Positions 15,479 through 23,125 of a stretch of DNA of 30,986 bases are shown here, piece after piece; within the stretch, counting starts at the first letter, position 1, and each line of letters starts with the position of its first letter. The stretch is from a virus: IMG/VR virus record IMGVR_UViG_3300008050_000183, positions 1 to 30,986 of that record. One strand, written 5' to 3'. The notes beneath the pieces were generated by a model that did no database searches, was not told the DNA's origin, and was given only the letters and a program-made list of their open reading frames with translations. Both the position numbers and the translations under genes were made by a program.

Positions 15479-15880
15479 CTAACTTCGTTCTTCTTTTCTA
15501 CGCGCTGTTGCAATATTTCGTTCCTCTGTACATTTTATTTGATGACAGCTATGGCATAGGGCTTGGAAACCCTCACTCTCTACATAAGCCCTAGTAATCC
15601 AAGAATCGAAGCCTTCAAAGCCTTTAGCAGGATCTATTATAGGGTCTATGTGGTCAGCTACAATGTTTTTTATCCTTCTTTTATTCCCTTCTTTTGGAGG
15701 AAGGGTTGCGGGAACTTCTTTCTTACACGCCTTACAACGATACCAGCCTCTTCTGGTACGTGCTTTACGAATACAATCCTGCTTAGGCCCCCACTTCTGG
15801 AACCCCCCTCTTAGCAGGCTTATGATAAAGGACTTTTTTCTAGCTTCTGTCCAAGTACCTCCGTTATGAGGTTTATTCAA
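15479..15880 (-). CDS. HNH endonuclease with zinc-binding Cys pairs
   Basis: This 133-residue protein has a CxxC pair (YRCKACKK, C49/C52) and a second pair CHSCH (C109/C112) that together likely bind a structural zinc. Between them is VADHIDPIID (D76/H77), the HNH first-strand motif with its general-base His. RAYVESEGFQALCHSCHQIK gives the asparagine/His-type second half. This type appears in many phages next to replication genes, where it may act as a resolvase-like or nicking nuclease, taking the place of T7 endonuclease I. It lacks the extra DNA-recognition domain of typical homing enzymes. It overlaps the exonuclease gene by 8 nt. Confidence 0.82.
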   Translation of the reverse strand: MNKPHNGGTWTEARKKSFIISLLRGGFQKWGPKQDCIRKARTRRGWYRCKACKKEVPATLPPKEGNKRRIKNIVADHIDPIIDPAKGFEGFDSWITRAYVESEGFQALCHSCHQIKCTEERNIATARRKEERS

Positions 15881-16733
15881 TAGGCGGCTCCCACAAAATT
15901 AATTTACCTTCTTCATCTCGTTCTCTTACCATCCATAAGAGGTAAGCTTGTTCTAACATTACTGTGCTGTGCCCTAGCCCTACTCTATCGAAGTAAGCTG
16001 ATAACACTTTACTATACATCTCCTTTTCTGTAGAAAGTTCCGATAATAACTCCCATGCCTTCTTAGGCCCTACACCAGGACAGCCAGGAATATTATCTGT
16101 ACTGTCCCCCATTAACAACTGAGCATAGAACCATTTCAACCCTGTACCTTTTAAGTCTTTGAACTTATCGTCCTTGTCATACTTAGGTGTTAAGGTTCCT
16201 AGTTCACTTACCCATTGAAGAGGAAACTCAGGCTGTAGTCCGCACTCCCATCCATAATGCCAGCCAGGAATCATACGTAGGTCTTTATCCCGAGTACAGA
16301 TAACAGTTCTAGCTTCTTCCTTATTATAGACACTAGAGTCATAAGGAATACTCTCTTCTAAATCGGCTACCTGAGCCATTGCTAGCTCATCGTCTGCTTC
16401 ACAATCTGTTGCTGTGATACATTCGTATTCTGATTCGAGGTAGAGCTTAATGTTCTCATGATGGAACGGTTTCTCGACATCCTTACGATTGCCCTTGTAC
16501 GGCTTTGTCTTCGCAACTTCAAATCTAAAGTTTCCTTTCCCAGTAAAGAATATTGTAGGAGGTTCAGTAGCCCCTACAGCCTCACATATCTCTTGTATAC
16601 GGCCTTCTAGGAGCTCTAGAACGAAGTCGAAGGAGCGTATTTGCTCCTCCCCTTCATCGTCTGTGTAATGAGCACAGGCCCCTATTTCGTATAAGAATAT
16701 GTCTCCGTCTAGGAGAGGCTTAATAAGGGTCAC
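15873..16733 (-). CDS. 5'-3' exonuclease / flap endonuclease (T7 gp6-like)
   Basis: The motifs of the FEN/5'-exonuclease family are present in order: an N-terminal Asp cluster (PLLDGDIFLYE), ATDCEADDELA with three acidic metal ligands, TRDKDLRMI, and GDSTDNIPGCPGVGPKKA, the last Asp pair followed by the helix-3-turn-helix. The enzyme removes RNA primers and degrades DNA from 5' ends, in T7 also supplying nucleotides. The start is uncertain. I favour GTG 16,733 (about 286 residues, near T7 gp6 at 300), which places the Asp cluster near the N-terminus; the frame extends to a GTG at 16,778. Either way it overlaps the acidic tail of the ssDNA-binding protein gene. Confidence 0.88.
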   Translation of the reverse strand: MTLIKPLLDGDIFLYEIGACAHYTDDEGEEQIRSFDFVLELLEGRIQEICEAVGATEPPTIFFTGKGNFRFEVAKTKPYKGNRKDVEKPFHHENIKLYLESEYECITATDCEADDELAMAQVADLEESIPYDSSVYNKEEARTVICTRDKDLRMIPGWHYGWECGLQPEFPLQWVSELGTLTPKYDKDDKFKDLKGTGLKWFYAQLLMGDSTDNIPGCPGVGPKKAWELLSELSTEKEMYSKVLSAYFDRVGLGHSTVMLEQAYLLWMVRERDEEGKLILWEPPIE

Positions 16734-17388
16734 CGTCAGAAGCTTCTGCTTCCTTCTCAGGAGCTTTCTCTTCACCACCTAGGGCTACATCAAGAGGGCT
16801 TCCTTTAAACTCCAGGTTGTCCTTAATCTTGTTCTGAATCCATTCAGGCAATGTTCCCCATACTTCCATATCAGGTTCATCTAAAGCAAAGAACCTAGGA
16901 TCATTAACTAACTCAGGCTGTGTATATCCTGGCATACTTGTAGGGCCAGTTACATTCCCGATATTAGCAAACACCTTACCCTTATGTTTACCACTACCTG
17001 CATTATGAACGATAGTGATGGTACAAGGCATACCTACTAGCTTAGTGAAGTCTCCTCCTACTACTTGCTCAGGGTCAATAGCTAAGTAACGCTTAGTACT
17101 TTTAGCTAGCTCTGTCTGCAAGCTGTTGAAGGGGAAATCCTCATTCATCCAGCGAGGGCGTTCTACTTCATCTTCTCCTTTCTCATCCTTCATAAACTCA
17201 TGAGAAAGCTCATAAGTAAGTTGGATACAATGCTTTGGAGGCTTCTCTTCTCCTTTCCAAGGACGTTGAGGCTGTAGTCCTAGGTCAATGACCTGTACTA
17301 CTCGTGCAGGGTAGTTACCTGCTTTCAATACTTCTTGTTCTACAATCTTACCTTTTGGTGCTGCTACGTTATTTGCATTTAATCCCAC
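16720..17388 (-). CDS. Single-stranded DNA-binding protein (T7 gp2.5-like role)
   Basis: This 222-residue protein resembles the ssDNA-binding proteins found beside T7-like polymerases in aquatic phages. It has a beta-rich core with YPARVVQVIDLGLQPQRPWK, CIQLTYELSHEFM, KSTKRYLAIDP and GGDFTKLVGMPCTITIVHN, and an acidic C-terminal tail (EEKAPEKEAEASDGDPY) ending in an aromatic residue, as in gp2.5 and other phage SSBs, where the tail binds polymerase and helicase. The start is GTG 17,388 with AGAGGA 8 nt upstream. It lies between the polymerase/HNH pair and the exonuclease. The family call rests on similarity I recognise and on context; the OB fold is not directly visible. Confidence 0.75.
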   Translation of the reverse strand: MGLNANNVAAPKGKIVEQEVLKAGNYPARVVQVIDLGLQPQRPWKGEEKPPKHCIQLTYELSHEFMKDEKGEDEVERPRWMNEDFPFNSLQTELAKSTKRYLAIDPEQVVGGDFTKLVGMPCTITIVHNAGSGKHKGKVFANIGNVTGPTSMPGYTQPELVNDPRFFALDEPDMEVWGTLPEWIQNKIKDNLEFKGSPLDVALGGEEKAPEKEAEASDGDPY

Positions 17389-17392
17389 GTTA

Positions 17393-17788
17393 TTATTCCT
17401 CTCTTAGCCATCTGTTTATTGTATGGATTGTTCTGTTAAGTCTTTCTGCTACACTTTTCTTGCTATCGCCTCTCTTTAGTAAATATAAACCTTTAGACCT
17501 TATGTGCCAATACCTCTGAAGGTTGGTCTTCGAAGCATGTTCCGACCCATGTATACACTCTAAGTGATCTATATTGCAACATCGACGGTTCTTACATAAA
17601 TGGTTTATCTCGTAATCGTCAGGTATCGGGCCTACTAATCTCTCCCATTCCCAGCGGTGACGCATTACTAGTCTTCCTCCTTTAGCCCTAGGTATAGGAA
17701 GTATTCTTACATATCCGTCGTGGTTTACATTGCCGTTAGGGGGTTCAATACATCTTCCTCTAATGGGTTTCGTGCCAACTGTTTCCAA
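17393..17788 (-). CDS. HNH homing-type endonuclease, free-standing, overlapping the DNA polymerase 3' end
   Basis: This 131-residue protein has the layout of phage HNH homing enzymes: an N-terminal HDGYVRI beta motif, MRHRWEWERLVGPIPDDYEI with the first His, NHLCKNRRCCNIDHLECIHG holding the HNH second half and metal ligands, SEHASKTNLQRY, and a C-terminal helix-turn-helix-like segment (SKKSVAERLNRTIHTINRWL) for DNA recognition. The start is TTG 17,788 with GGAGAGG 6 nt upstream, inside the last 29 nt of the polymerase gene. The polymerase C-terminus is intact, so this is a free-standing element lodged between polymerase and SSB genes, not inside an intron or intein. Probably a selfish gene. 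Confidence 0.82.
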   Translation of the reverse strand: METVGTKPIRGRCIEPPNGNVNHDGYVRILPIPRAKGGRLVMRHRWEWERLVGPIPDDYEINHLCKNRRCCNIDHLECIHGSEHASKTNLQRYWHIRSKGLYLLKRGDSKKSVAERLNRTIHTINRWLREE

Positions 17789-19682
17789 TCTGAGCCTCTC
17801 CTTCGTGCGGGCATTTTATATTATAGAACTTACCTGCATCTACAATGGCTTGTTCTGACATCTTTCCTATCTCCTGTGCTATTTCTTCTCTACATTCTAT
17901 TTGGACTTCATCATGATACCAACAGACATACGCCCAGTCAACTCCCCATTTCCACCCCTTCTGTTTACATCGTTTATAAAGGATGTTATAGGCTGCTGCC
18001 ATCATCACTGCTTCATCTGACTGTAGAACATACACTAATATCTTATGTTCACTGTCAATGAAGATGGGTCTACCGTCTAGACCTATTACATATCCATTGT
18101 AATATTCCATCCCTCCCCATTTGTTAGGACGTTTCTTAGCATTACTTCTCCATTCTTTTGTAAGCCTTTCTATTAAAGCTCCTAGGGCAGGTAAGCCATT
18201 GAGGAATTGTTCCTTGAGTCTCTTGCCATCTTCAGCGCCTCCTCCAACAATGCTTCCAATTTTTGCATCTCCTCCTCCGAACAAGAACCCGTAGATAAAG
18301 GTTTTAGCTTGGCCTCTAGTTCCCAAGCCAGCAGCTTCCATGTTGACGGTGTGCATGTCAGTTCCCTTATCTTTGTCTCCATTGACTATAGTCTCCATGT
18401 AGTCTTTATCACCCATACGGGCAGCTAACATTCTCAACTGACAACCTGCTGAGTCTGTACCTACTAGCTTATATCCTGGCTTACAGATGAACATCTTCCT
18501 CATCCACTTACCAAAGAAAGCCTCTCCGTTAGGGACGTTTACAATGTTTCTATGCGTTGCTCTACCAGTCTCAGCGAGGTTTGCAACGACTGAAGGTATT
18601 CTTCCATCTGGGCGGATAACGCCTTTCCAGCCTTCAACGATACTCCTCCTACTCTTACATTGAACCCTTCTAGCAACAAGCCTTCCTAGACCTGAAGTAA
18701 TACCGATAAAATCATCGTCCTTATCCAGTTTAGGAGAGGTACGTTCACCTGTCTTCTTACTGTAGTTCCACTTATCAGGTATCCAGCCTAGCTTTAACAA
18801 CCAGTCCTTTACCTCCGCAGATTTATCTAGATCTACCTTCCTGAAGTTGACTCGGGTATGAGGACCCCCTATGATTCTATCTTCAGGGTTCCAGCCTACA
18901 TCTTCCAGCCAGTTCATAACATGCTTGTTATACTTCTTACTTTTTAGGAAAGGCTTCTTTACATACTTATACTCTCCTTTGTCTTTGGTCTCCTGTACTT
19001 CTAAAATAATAGGAAGATAGGAGTATAATGCCTTATCAATCCTATCCATCCAATGGGTGAGCATACTGAGAGACTTCTCTATCCACTCTTGATCTACTAA
19101 CCATCCGTACTGTTCTTGTTTCCCCAGTATCTCAAACAATCTATTGGAGAGTCGTATAGCTGGGTCCCATTCATAGTCTTGCTTCTCTTGCTGCAAGGCT
19201 AAATAGGTCAGCTTACCAATCTCAACATCTTCTTTGCAACGGTGTAGCATCCCAGGAGTGAATACTTCCCACTCAGTATGCTCAGGTTTACCTCTTCCTA
19301 CCCTATACCCCCATGCCTCTATCGAGTGGGGAGCCTTCTTATTAGGGCAGTTAGGAGGTACTAGCCTCTTAGGGTTGAGTAGCCTAGACAGTACCAAGGT
19401 GTCTTCTTTCTTTCCTTTATACTCGTAATTGAAAAGTTTCTCCAATACAGGAAAGTCATATCCGAACCCATTGTGGAAGATGAGAGTGTCACACTTATCC
19501 ATGAATGATAGCATTCTAGGTATGTAATCAATTCCATCCTCTGGGCTGAAGGACACTACCTCGTCTCCTTCTAGCGATATGAATACACCGCAATGTACTG
19601 TGGTTACTACGTCTAAGAATCCATTTGTTTCTAAATCAGCTATGTATGCATTAATCTTCTTTGCTCCACTTACCTTTGTCAT
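17760..19682 (-). CDS. DNA polymerase, family A (T7 gp5-like) with 3'-5' exonuclease
   Basis: This 640-residue replicative polymerase has exonuclease motifs ADLET (D16/E18), HNGFGYDF (D76) and RCKEDVEIG (D152). The last has Arg148 where T7 and most homologues have Tyr. Polymerase motif A is GTDSAGCQLR (D410), with Gln415 at the position normally held by the steric-gate Glu (T7 E480). Motif B is RGQAKTFIYGFLFG (K460, Y464; Tyr at the position equivalent to E. coli Phe762). Motif C is WYHDEVQ (H590/D591/E592). The ATG start overlaps the RNA ligase gene by 32 nt. It is shorter than T7 gp5 (704), so the thioredoxin-binding loop may be reduced. It works with the adjacent primase-helicase, SSB and exonuclease. 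Confidence 0.95.
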   Translation of the reverse strand: MTKVSGAKKINAYIADLETNGFLDVVTTVHCGVFISLEGDEVVSFSPEDGIDYIPRMLSFMDKCDTLIFHNGFGYDFPVLEKLFNYEYKGKKEDTLVLSRLLNPKRLVPPNCPNKKAPHSIEAWGYRVGRGKPEHTEWEVFTPGMLHRCKEDVEIGKLTYLALQQEKQDYEWDPAIRLSNRLFEILGKQEQYGWLVDQEWIEKSLSMLTHWMDRIDKALYSYLPIILEVQETKDKGEYKYVKKPFLKSKKYNKHVMNWLEDVGWNPEDRIIGGPHTRVNFRKVDLDKSAEVKDWLLKLGWIPDKWNYSKKTGERTSPKLDKDDDFIGITSGLGRLVARRVQCKSRRSIVEGWKGVIRPDGRIPSVVANLAETGRATHRNIVNVPNGEAFFGKWMRKMFICKPGYKLVGTDSAGCQLRMLAARMGDKDYMETIVNGDKDKGTDMHTVNMEAAGLGTRGQAKTFIYGFLFGGGDAKIGSIVGGGAEDGKRLKEQFLNGLPALGALIERLTKEWRSNAKKRPNKWGGMEYYNGYVIGLDGRPIFIDSEHKILVYVLQSDEAVMMAAAYNILYKRCKQKGWKWGVDWAYVCWYHDEVQIECREEIAQEIGKMSEQAIVDAGKFYNIKCPHEGEAQIGNSWHETH

Positions 19683-20187
19683 GCTTATAGGTTACCTTCG
19701 TACCAATCTCGCTCTTCAGGTTAAAAATTATAACTCCTTCAGGTTCGTAGTCCCTATCTTCTTTCAGCTTTTCCATTACATTGTCTACTGTATCTGCCAT
19801 CAACACCCCTTTAAATAGAGTAGCTACGACATTACAACAGCTAGGTGTATTTTTATTGTGCTCACCCCAACGGAGGGTATTAAACAAAAAGAACTCTTTC
19901 TGCTCCAAACCTAAAGGGTTCTTTTGTATTCCTAACCCTGCCCACTCTCCAAAGTGATGGCCATCGCCGAGTTTTAGGAGCTCTTCTTCATTACGATAAA
20001 CCCACCCTGCAAAACCGTAGTTGTCATCTTCCGGTGTTATAAACCGTTTACGTGACTGTACAGCAATTACCTCCCCTTCTTGAATGACAATACAGGCATT
20101 GGTTCCATCTATCTTTTCGGATATCACAGAGACCGTTCCTTTATGTCGTGCCATCTTAGGCCAAGGTTTAAATTCTAAATCATTCAT
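19651..20187 (-). CDS. Small RNA/DNA ligase-family nucleotidyltransferase
   Basis: This 178-residue protein holds the motifs of the ligase/mRNA-capping superfamily: motif I EKIDGTNA with the lysine to be adenylated (K25), HHFGEWAG (motif III, E81), FLFN (motif IIIa), PEGVIIF (motif IV, E150) and TKVTYKHDKGKW (motif V). It consists of the catalytic core only, without the C-terminal domain of T4 RNA ligases or the OB domain of DNA ligases. Stand-alone cores of this size are usually annotated as RNA ligases. Possible roles are RNA repair after host tRNA cleavage or nick sealing; the sequence does not decide. It overlaps the sigma factor gene by 8 nt and the polymerase gene by 32 nt. Confidence 0.8.
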   Translation of the reverse strand: MNDLEFKPWPKMARHKGTVSVISEKIDGTNACIVIQEGEVIAVQSRKRFITPEDDNYGFAGWVYRNEEELLKLGDGHHFGEWAGLGIQKNPLGLEQKEFFLFNTLRWGEHNKNTPSCCNVVATLFKGVLMADTVDNVMEKLKEDRDYEPEGVIIFNLKSEIGTKVTYKHDKGKWSKED

Positions 20188-20743
20188 TATTTCTCTCCTC
20201 TTTAAGTTTCTTATTCATACGATATAAGGCAGTAGTTACTGTCCTTAAGCCTCTACCTAATACATCAGCAATGTCTTTAGCAGAATGCTCATAGATATAT
20301 TTAAGCTTATAGATGTCCTGGTAGTGTTGAGGGAATTTCTTCAGAACCTTCTCTACATTCTCTAGTTCTTCTAGACGTAGGAAGTAGTCTTCTAGCTGTT
20401 CCTTGTTCTCTTCATCAGTGTTATAATCTTCAGAACCATCGCTGCTGTCAGCATCGGGCCTATTGCGATTACGGTTGTACACATCAACAATGCAATGCCT
20501 AAGTACGATTGTAAAATATCCATTGAGATTCTTTATCTCCTTGCCTTTAGCCAACTGTTCTAACACTTTCGTATAGGCTTCTTGTACAGCATCTTCAGCA
20601 TCCTCCCAGCACTTGAGCTGTTTGTTAGCCATTACTGTGTAGTTACCTCGGAGAATGTCAGTCCAAGCCTTGTTCTTTACTTTCTCTAAGGCTAATACAG
20701 AGTCCTTCCCTTTATTAAAATGTTCTACTACTTGTTCTTGCAT
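20180..20743 (-). CDS. ECF-like sigma factor of RNA polymerase
   Basis: I place the start at ATG 20,743, which has AAGGA 6 nt upstream; an ATG at 20,773 in frame lacks a close site. The 187-residue protein has a sigma region 2 (DAEDAVQEAYTKVLEQL, then LNGYFTIVLRHCIVDVYNRN) and a region 4 helix-turn-helix (LKKFPQHYQDIYKLKYIYE, SAKDIADVLGRGLRTVTTAL), joined by an acidic linker (SSDGSEDYNTDEENKEQ). This is the two-domain ECF layout. It should bind host core polymerase and direct it to phage promoters, as the sigma factor gp36 of phiEco32 does. No phage RNA polymerase is seen in the window. It is encoded between primase-helicase and RNA ligase, so it is expressed with replication genes. Confidence 0.88.
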   Translation of the reverse strand: MQEQVVEHFNKGKDSVLALEKVKNKAWTDILRGNYTVMANKQLKCWEDAEDAVQEAYTKVLEQLAKGKEIKNLNGYFTIVLRHCIVDVYNRNRNRPDADSSDGSEDYNTDEENKEQLEDYFLRLEELENVEKVLKKFPQHYQDIYKLKYIYEHSAKDIADVLGRGLRTVTTALYRMNKKLKEERNNE

Positions 20744-20910
20744 GTTAATTCCTTCAGTTTTTGATTTTCCCATTCTAGACGAGCGACCTTTGACTCTAAT
20801 TCACTATAATCAGAATAGTTGACAAAATCTCCCTCTTTACATTCGAAAACAGGACTGAATCCATTTTCATGAAAGAAATCATAACGTTGTGGTGTCTTAT
20901 ACGTTAACAT
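20728..20910 (-). CDS. Small coiled-coil protein
   Basis: This is a 60-residue protein starting at ATG 20,910, which overlaps the primase-helicase stop (TGATG) with GAGG about 7 nt upstream. The N-terminal half (MLTYKTPQRYDFFHENGFSP) is unrecognised. The C-terminal half is a short coiled coil (SELESKVARLEWENQKLKEL) of a type seen in many small phage proteins. It overlaps the sigma factor gene by 16 nt. Function is unknown; given its place it may be a partner of the primase-helicase or of the sigma factor, but nothing in the sequence shows this. Confidence 0.55.
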   Translation of the reverse strand: MLTYKTPQRYDFFHENGFSPVFECKEGDFVNYSDYSELESKVARLEWENQKLKELTCKNK

Positions 20911-22562
20911 CACTGTACCTCGTTGAATAAAGTGGTGTTCCTATCCCAATAGAGATGCTGTATACCTGCCTCTCCAAACTCTCTGTCATCTAAAAGAACA
21001 AGGTCTCTTAGATTACGCTCCTCTAGTGAGAGTTCTGGGTCTTTGTTTCCTTCCAACCCAAACATGTAATTACAGCTACGACCCATTGCCCTACTACCGG
21101 CAAACTGGCTAGTGAGAACCTTCCCACCTCTATCGTGATCCGGCCCTCCGTCTGGGTTACGAAGGTGACAGAATATAAAAATAACAATGTTGAGATCAAG
21201 AGCCATAGCTGCCAGCTCTTGAGCAATTTCTTGAAGCTTTGTGTTAGCATCACTTGGATTCATTCCATTAGTTAAGTTAGTAATAGGATCTATGAAGACA
21301 GCTTCTACACCATCCGCTACAGCAGCCCCTATATCGTCTTTAAGCGTATCCCATCCCATGTGTTGGTAAAGGTTAAGCATAGCTAGTTTACCATGTAAAA
21401 TGGCTCCTGCTCGTTCGTATGCCTCATCATCAAACACTACCTTGGGATCGTGAAAGACACGTCCTACAACCTTACCAGCCATCATCTTATAGGTTTTCTT
21501 ATTAGCTTGCTCAGGCTTAGCCATTAAGACCTTCCACCCATGTTCCTTAATTAAATGTGCTCCAAGAGTATCGACCACCTCAGATTTACCCATCTTCTGT
21601 GCTGCACCAATGTAGATTGTCTCGCCCTTACGGATACCTCTTGTTAACTGGGTGAGGTACGTCCACGGCCAAGAGACACCAAAAGCTGCTTGCTCCTTAG
21701 CTTCCTGATGGATGTCATGCCCCCAAACAATCTTTGTATTCTTGGACTCTTTGGCGTTCCACTTAACTGCTTTGACAAGTGCCTTGGATCTCCCCTCGAT
21801 GAGGCAGGCGTTTGCATCCTTTTCGGGCAGTATTGCCGATTTAGCCTTCGGAAAGACCTTAGCAACCACATCTGCCGCCCCTTCCCTACCCGGTTTGTCC
21901 TGGTCGAACGCCAATACCACGCTCGAAAAGTGTTTGTTGATAGCGGCTTTGGCCTTGAGTAGGTCTTTAGTCGCAGCTCCAACCCCGTGAGGTATAGAGC
22001 AGACTGCCGGGATGAACTCTTCATAATCGGTTCCTTTGTTATCTTTAGTGAGGACTTGCCACAAGGCCATGGCATCTTCCTCTCCTTCTGTTATGTAAAG
22101 GGTTTTAGTGCCGGACCTAATAGCCTGTTCCCATCCAAACAGATCAACATCCCTCTGATCTCCTACAGACCAAGCCCCCTTCTTCCCCAATATCTTGCAC
22201 TTGTAAGCTACTACTTCCCCTTCCTTGGTATAGGGACGATAGAGAGTTTCAGGAGTTTCTCCGTCTGTCTCACTCACTCCTACTAATACATTGAAATAGG
22301 AGAGGGTAGATTCATTGAGCATTCGAGCATGTATTGTAGCTGTACCACATTCTTGTATGTCAGCCAGTTCTTCAGCTATTTGCTCAGGAGTCTTCCTAAT
22401 GGGCTGTGGGGGCTTATAGTCTACCCCCTTGTCTTGGTATGGGTTGGGGACAAACGTCCCACAGGCGTAACAATAGCCGTTGTAATGGCCTTCTTCTTCA
22501 AAGACCTGTAAACCATCCCTTGATCCACATCCGTGGGGGAGCTTCTCAATACATGTTCCCAT
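20910..22562 (-). CDS. DNA primase-helicase (T7 gp4-like)
   Basis: This 550-residue bifunctional protein makes RNA primers and unwinds DNA at the fork. The N-terminal zinc module has LPHGCGSRDGLQVF and GYCYACG (H10/C12 and C31/C34). The TOPRIM primase domain has YITEGEEDAMAL (E159) and LAFDQDKPGREG (D220/D222). The RecA-like helicase domain has a variant Walker A, GAAQKMGKS (319-327), a Walker B-like VEAVFIDPITNL, and downstream FIFCHLRNP and QFAGSRAMG, typical of the DnaB/gp4 group. The tail ends with WDRNTTLF. It is translated upstream of the sigma factor, RNA ligase and polymerase genes in the same operon. Confidence 0.93.
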   Translation of the reverse strand: MGTCIEKLPHGCGSRDGLQVFEEEGHYNGYCYACGTFVPNPYQDKGVDYKPPQPIRKTPEQIAEELADIQECGTATIHARMLNESTLSYFNVLVGVSETDGETPETLYRPYTKEGEVVAYKCKILGKKGAWSVGDQRDVDLFGWEQAIRSGTKTLYITEGEEDAMALWQVLTKDNKGTDYEEFIPAVCSIPHGVGAATKDLLKAKAAINKHFSSVVLAFDQDKPGREGAADVVAKVFPKAKSAILPEKDANACLIEGRSKALVKAVKWNAKESKNTKIVWGHDIHQEAKEQAAFGVSWPWTYLTQLTRGIRKGETIYIGAAQKMGKSEVVDTLGAHLIKEHGWKVLMAKPEQANKKTYKMMAGKVVGRVFHDPKVVFDDEAYERAGAILHGKLAMLNLYQHMGWDTLKDDIGAAVADGVEAVFIDPITNLTNGMNPSDANTKLQEIAQELAAMALDLNIVIFIFCHLRNPDGGPDHDRGGKVLTSQFAGSRAMGRSCNYMFGLEGNKDPELSLEERNLRDLVLLDDREFGEAGIQHLYWDRNTTLFNEVQ

Positions 22563-22775
22563 CTATTCTCCTTCTATACGTCCTTCTAATATAGCTATGT
22601 CAATATCCATTATCTGTTCAAAGGATATTCCGTAAGTATTACACATATCTGCTATATACCTAAGCTTATGTCCCAAACGCTCAGCTATATTAGCAAGACC
22701 TCTAGGGTCTGGAGGAAGAACTGTCTCAGGAGGAATCAACTCCTCTACCTTCTCTTGATATTCTTTAAAATCCAT
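22563..22775 (-). CDS. Hypothetical small protein
   Basis: This 70-residue protein has an ATG preceded by GGAGGT at ideal spacing. Its stop directly abuts the primase-helicase start. The sequence is helical: MDFKEYQEKVEELIPPETVL, a Pro-rich link, then LANIAERLGHKLRYIADMCN and an acidic C-terminus. The N-terminal '(Y)Q..V..LI' followed by 'GLxxxAERLGHKL' loosely resembles MazG-like helical phage proteins, but the EExxE motif is absent, so I do not assign that family. Function is unknown. Confidence 0.55.
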   Translation of the reverse strand: MDFKEYQEKVEELIPPETVLPPDPRGLANIAERLGHKLRYIADMCNTYGISFEQIMDIDIAILEGRIEGE

Positions 22776-22804
22776 ATTACCTCCAAGTCTCTTTTACGAC
22801 AGAA

Positions 22805-23038
22805 CTACGATTTGATAATTGGTAGCTTGCGTACATCAATAACAGGTGTATCACCACACCGGCCAGCCTCTCGGTATAGATAACCTGACTTTATATCGGT
22901 CTCCACAAGAGAGGTTCCGACTACGACTTTGCAGTATTTATCACCATCCCACCCAACAACCTCGCATTTTCTGATAGGTGCTTTTTTTCCGCTGACATCT
23001 CCAAGTTCTATAATTGGGTAGTCTGTATATGCTTTCAC
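22805..23038 (-). CDS. Hypothetical small protein
   Basis: This 77-residue protein starts at GTG 23,038 with GGAGGAAG about 8 nt upstream. It is a beta-rich sequence: YPIIELGDVSGKKAPIRKCE, VVGWDGDKYCKVVVG, DIKSGYLYREAGRCGDTPVI. There is no signal peptide, membrane span or recognised motif. It stands between the amide-ligase cassette upstream and the replication genes downstream on the same strand, so it marks the border of the two groups. Confidence 0.55.
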   Translation of the reverse strand: MKAYTDYPIIELGDVSGKKAPIRKCEVVGWDGDKYCKVVVGTSLVETDIKSGYLYREAGRCGDTPVIDVRKLPIIKS

Positions 23039-23050
23039 GCTAACTTCCTC

Positions 23051-23125
23051 CTATTCGACATTATTTAGACTTAAACTTGTGTTAGTAATACTAATGACAC
23101 AATCATTACAGCAAATACTACACAT
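23051..23125 (-). CDS. Possible 24-codon Cys-rich micro-ORF
   Basis: An ATG follows the amidoligase stop directly (TAAATG) and reads 24 codons to a TAG that abuts the ribosome-binding site of the next gene. The product would start MCSICCNDC. It has no ribosome-binding site of its own and would depend on coupling. The fit between two genes may be chance. Confidence 0.22.
   Translation of the reverse strand: MCSICCNDCVISITNTSLSLNNVE

Noticed and set aside
17393-17788. Intron- or intein-encoded HNH in the DNA polymerase
   Set aside because: Polymerase motifs A, B and C and the normal C-terminus are uninterrupted; the HNH gene follows it.
21690-22286. Plus-strand frames of ~90-100 codons opposite the primase-helicase
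   Set aside because: Antisense shadows of a conserved gene; composition is atypical and no homologous motif is seen.
22563-22775. MazG-like pyrophosphohydrolase
   Set aside because: The helical pattern is suggestive but the acidic EExxE metal-binding motif is missing.
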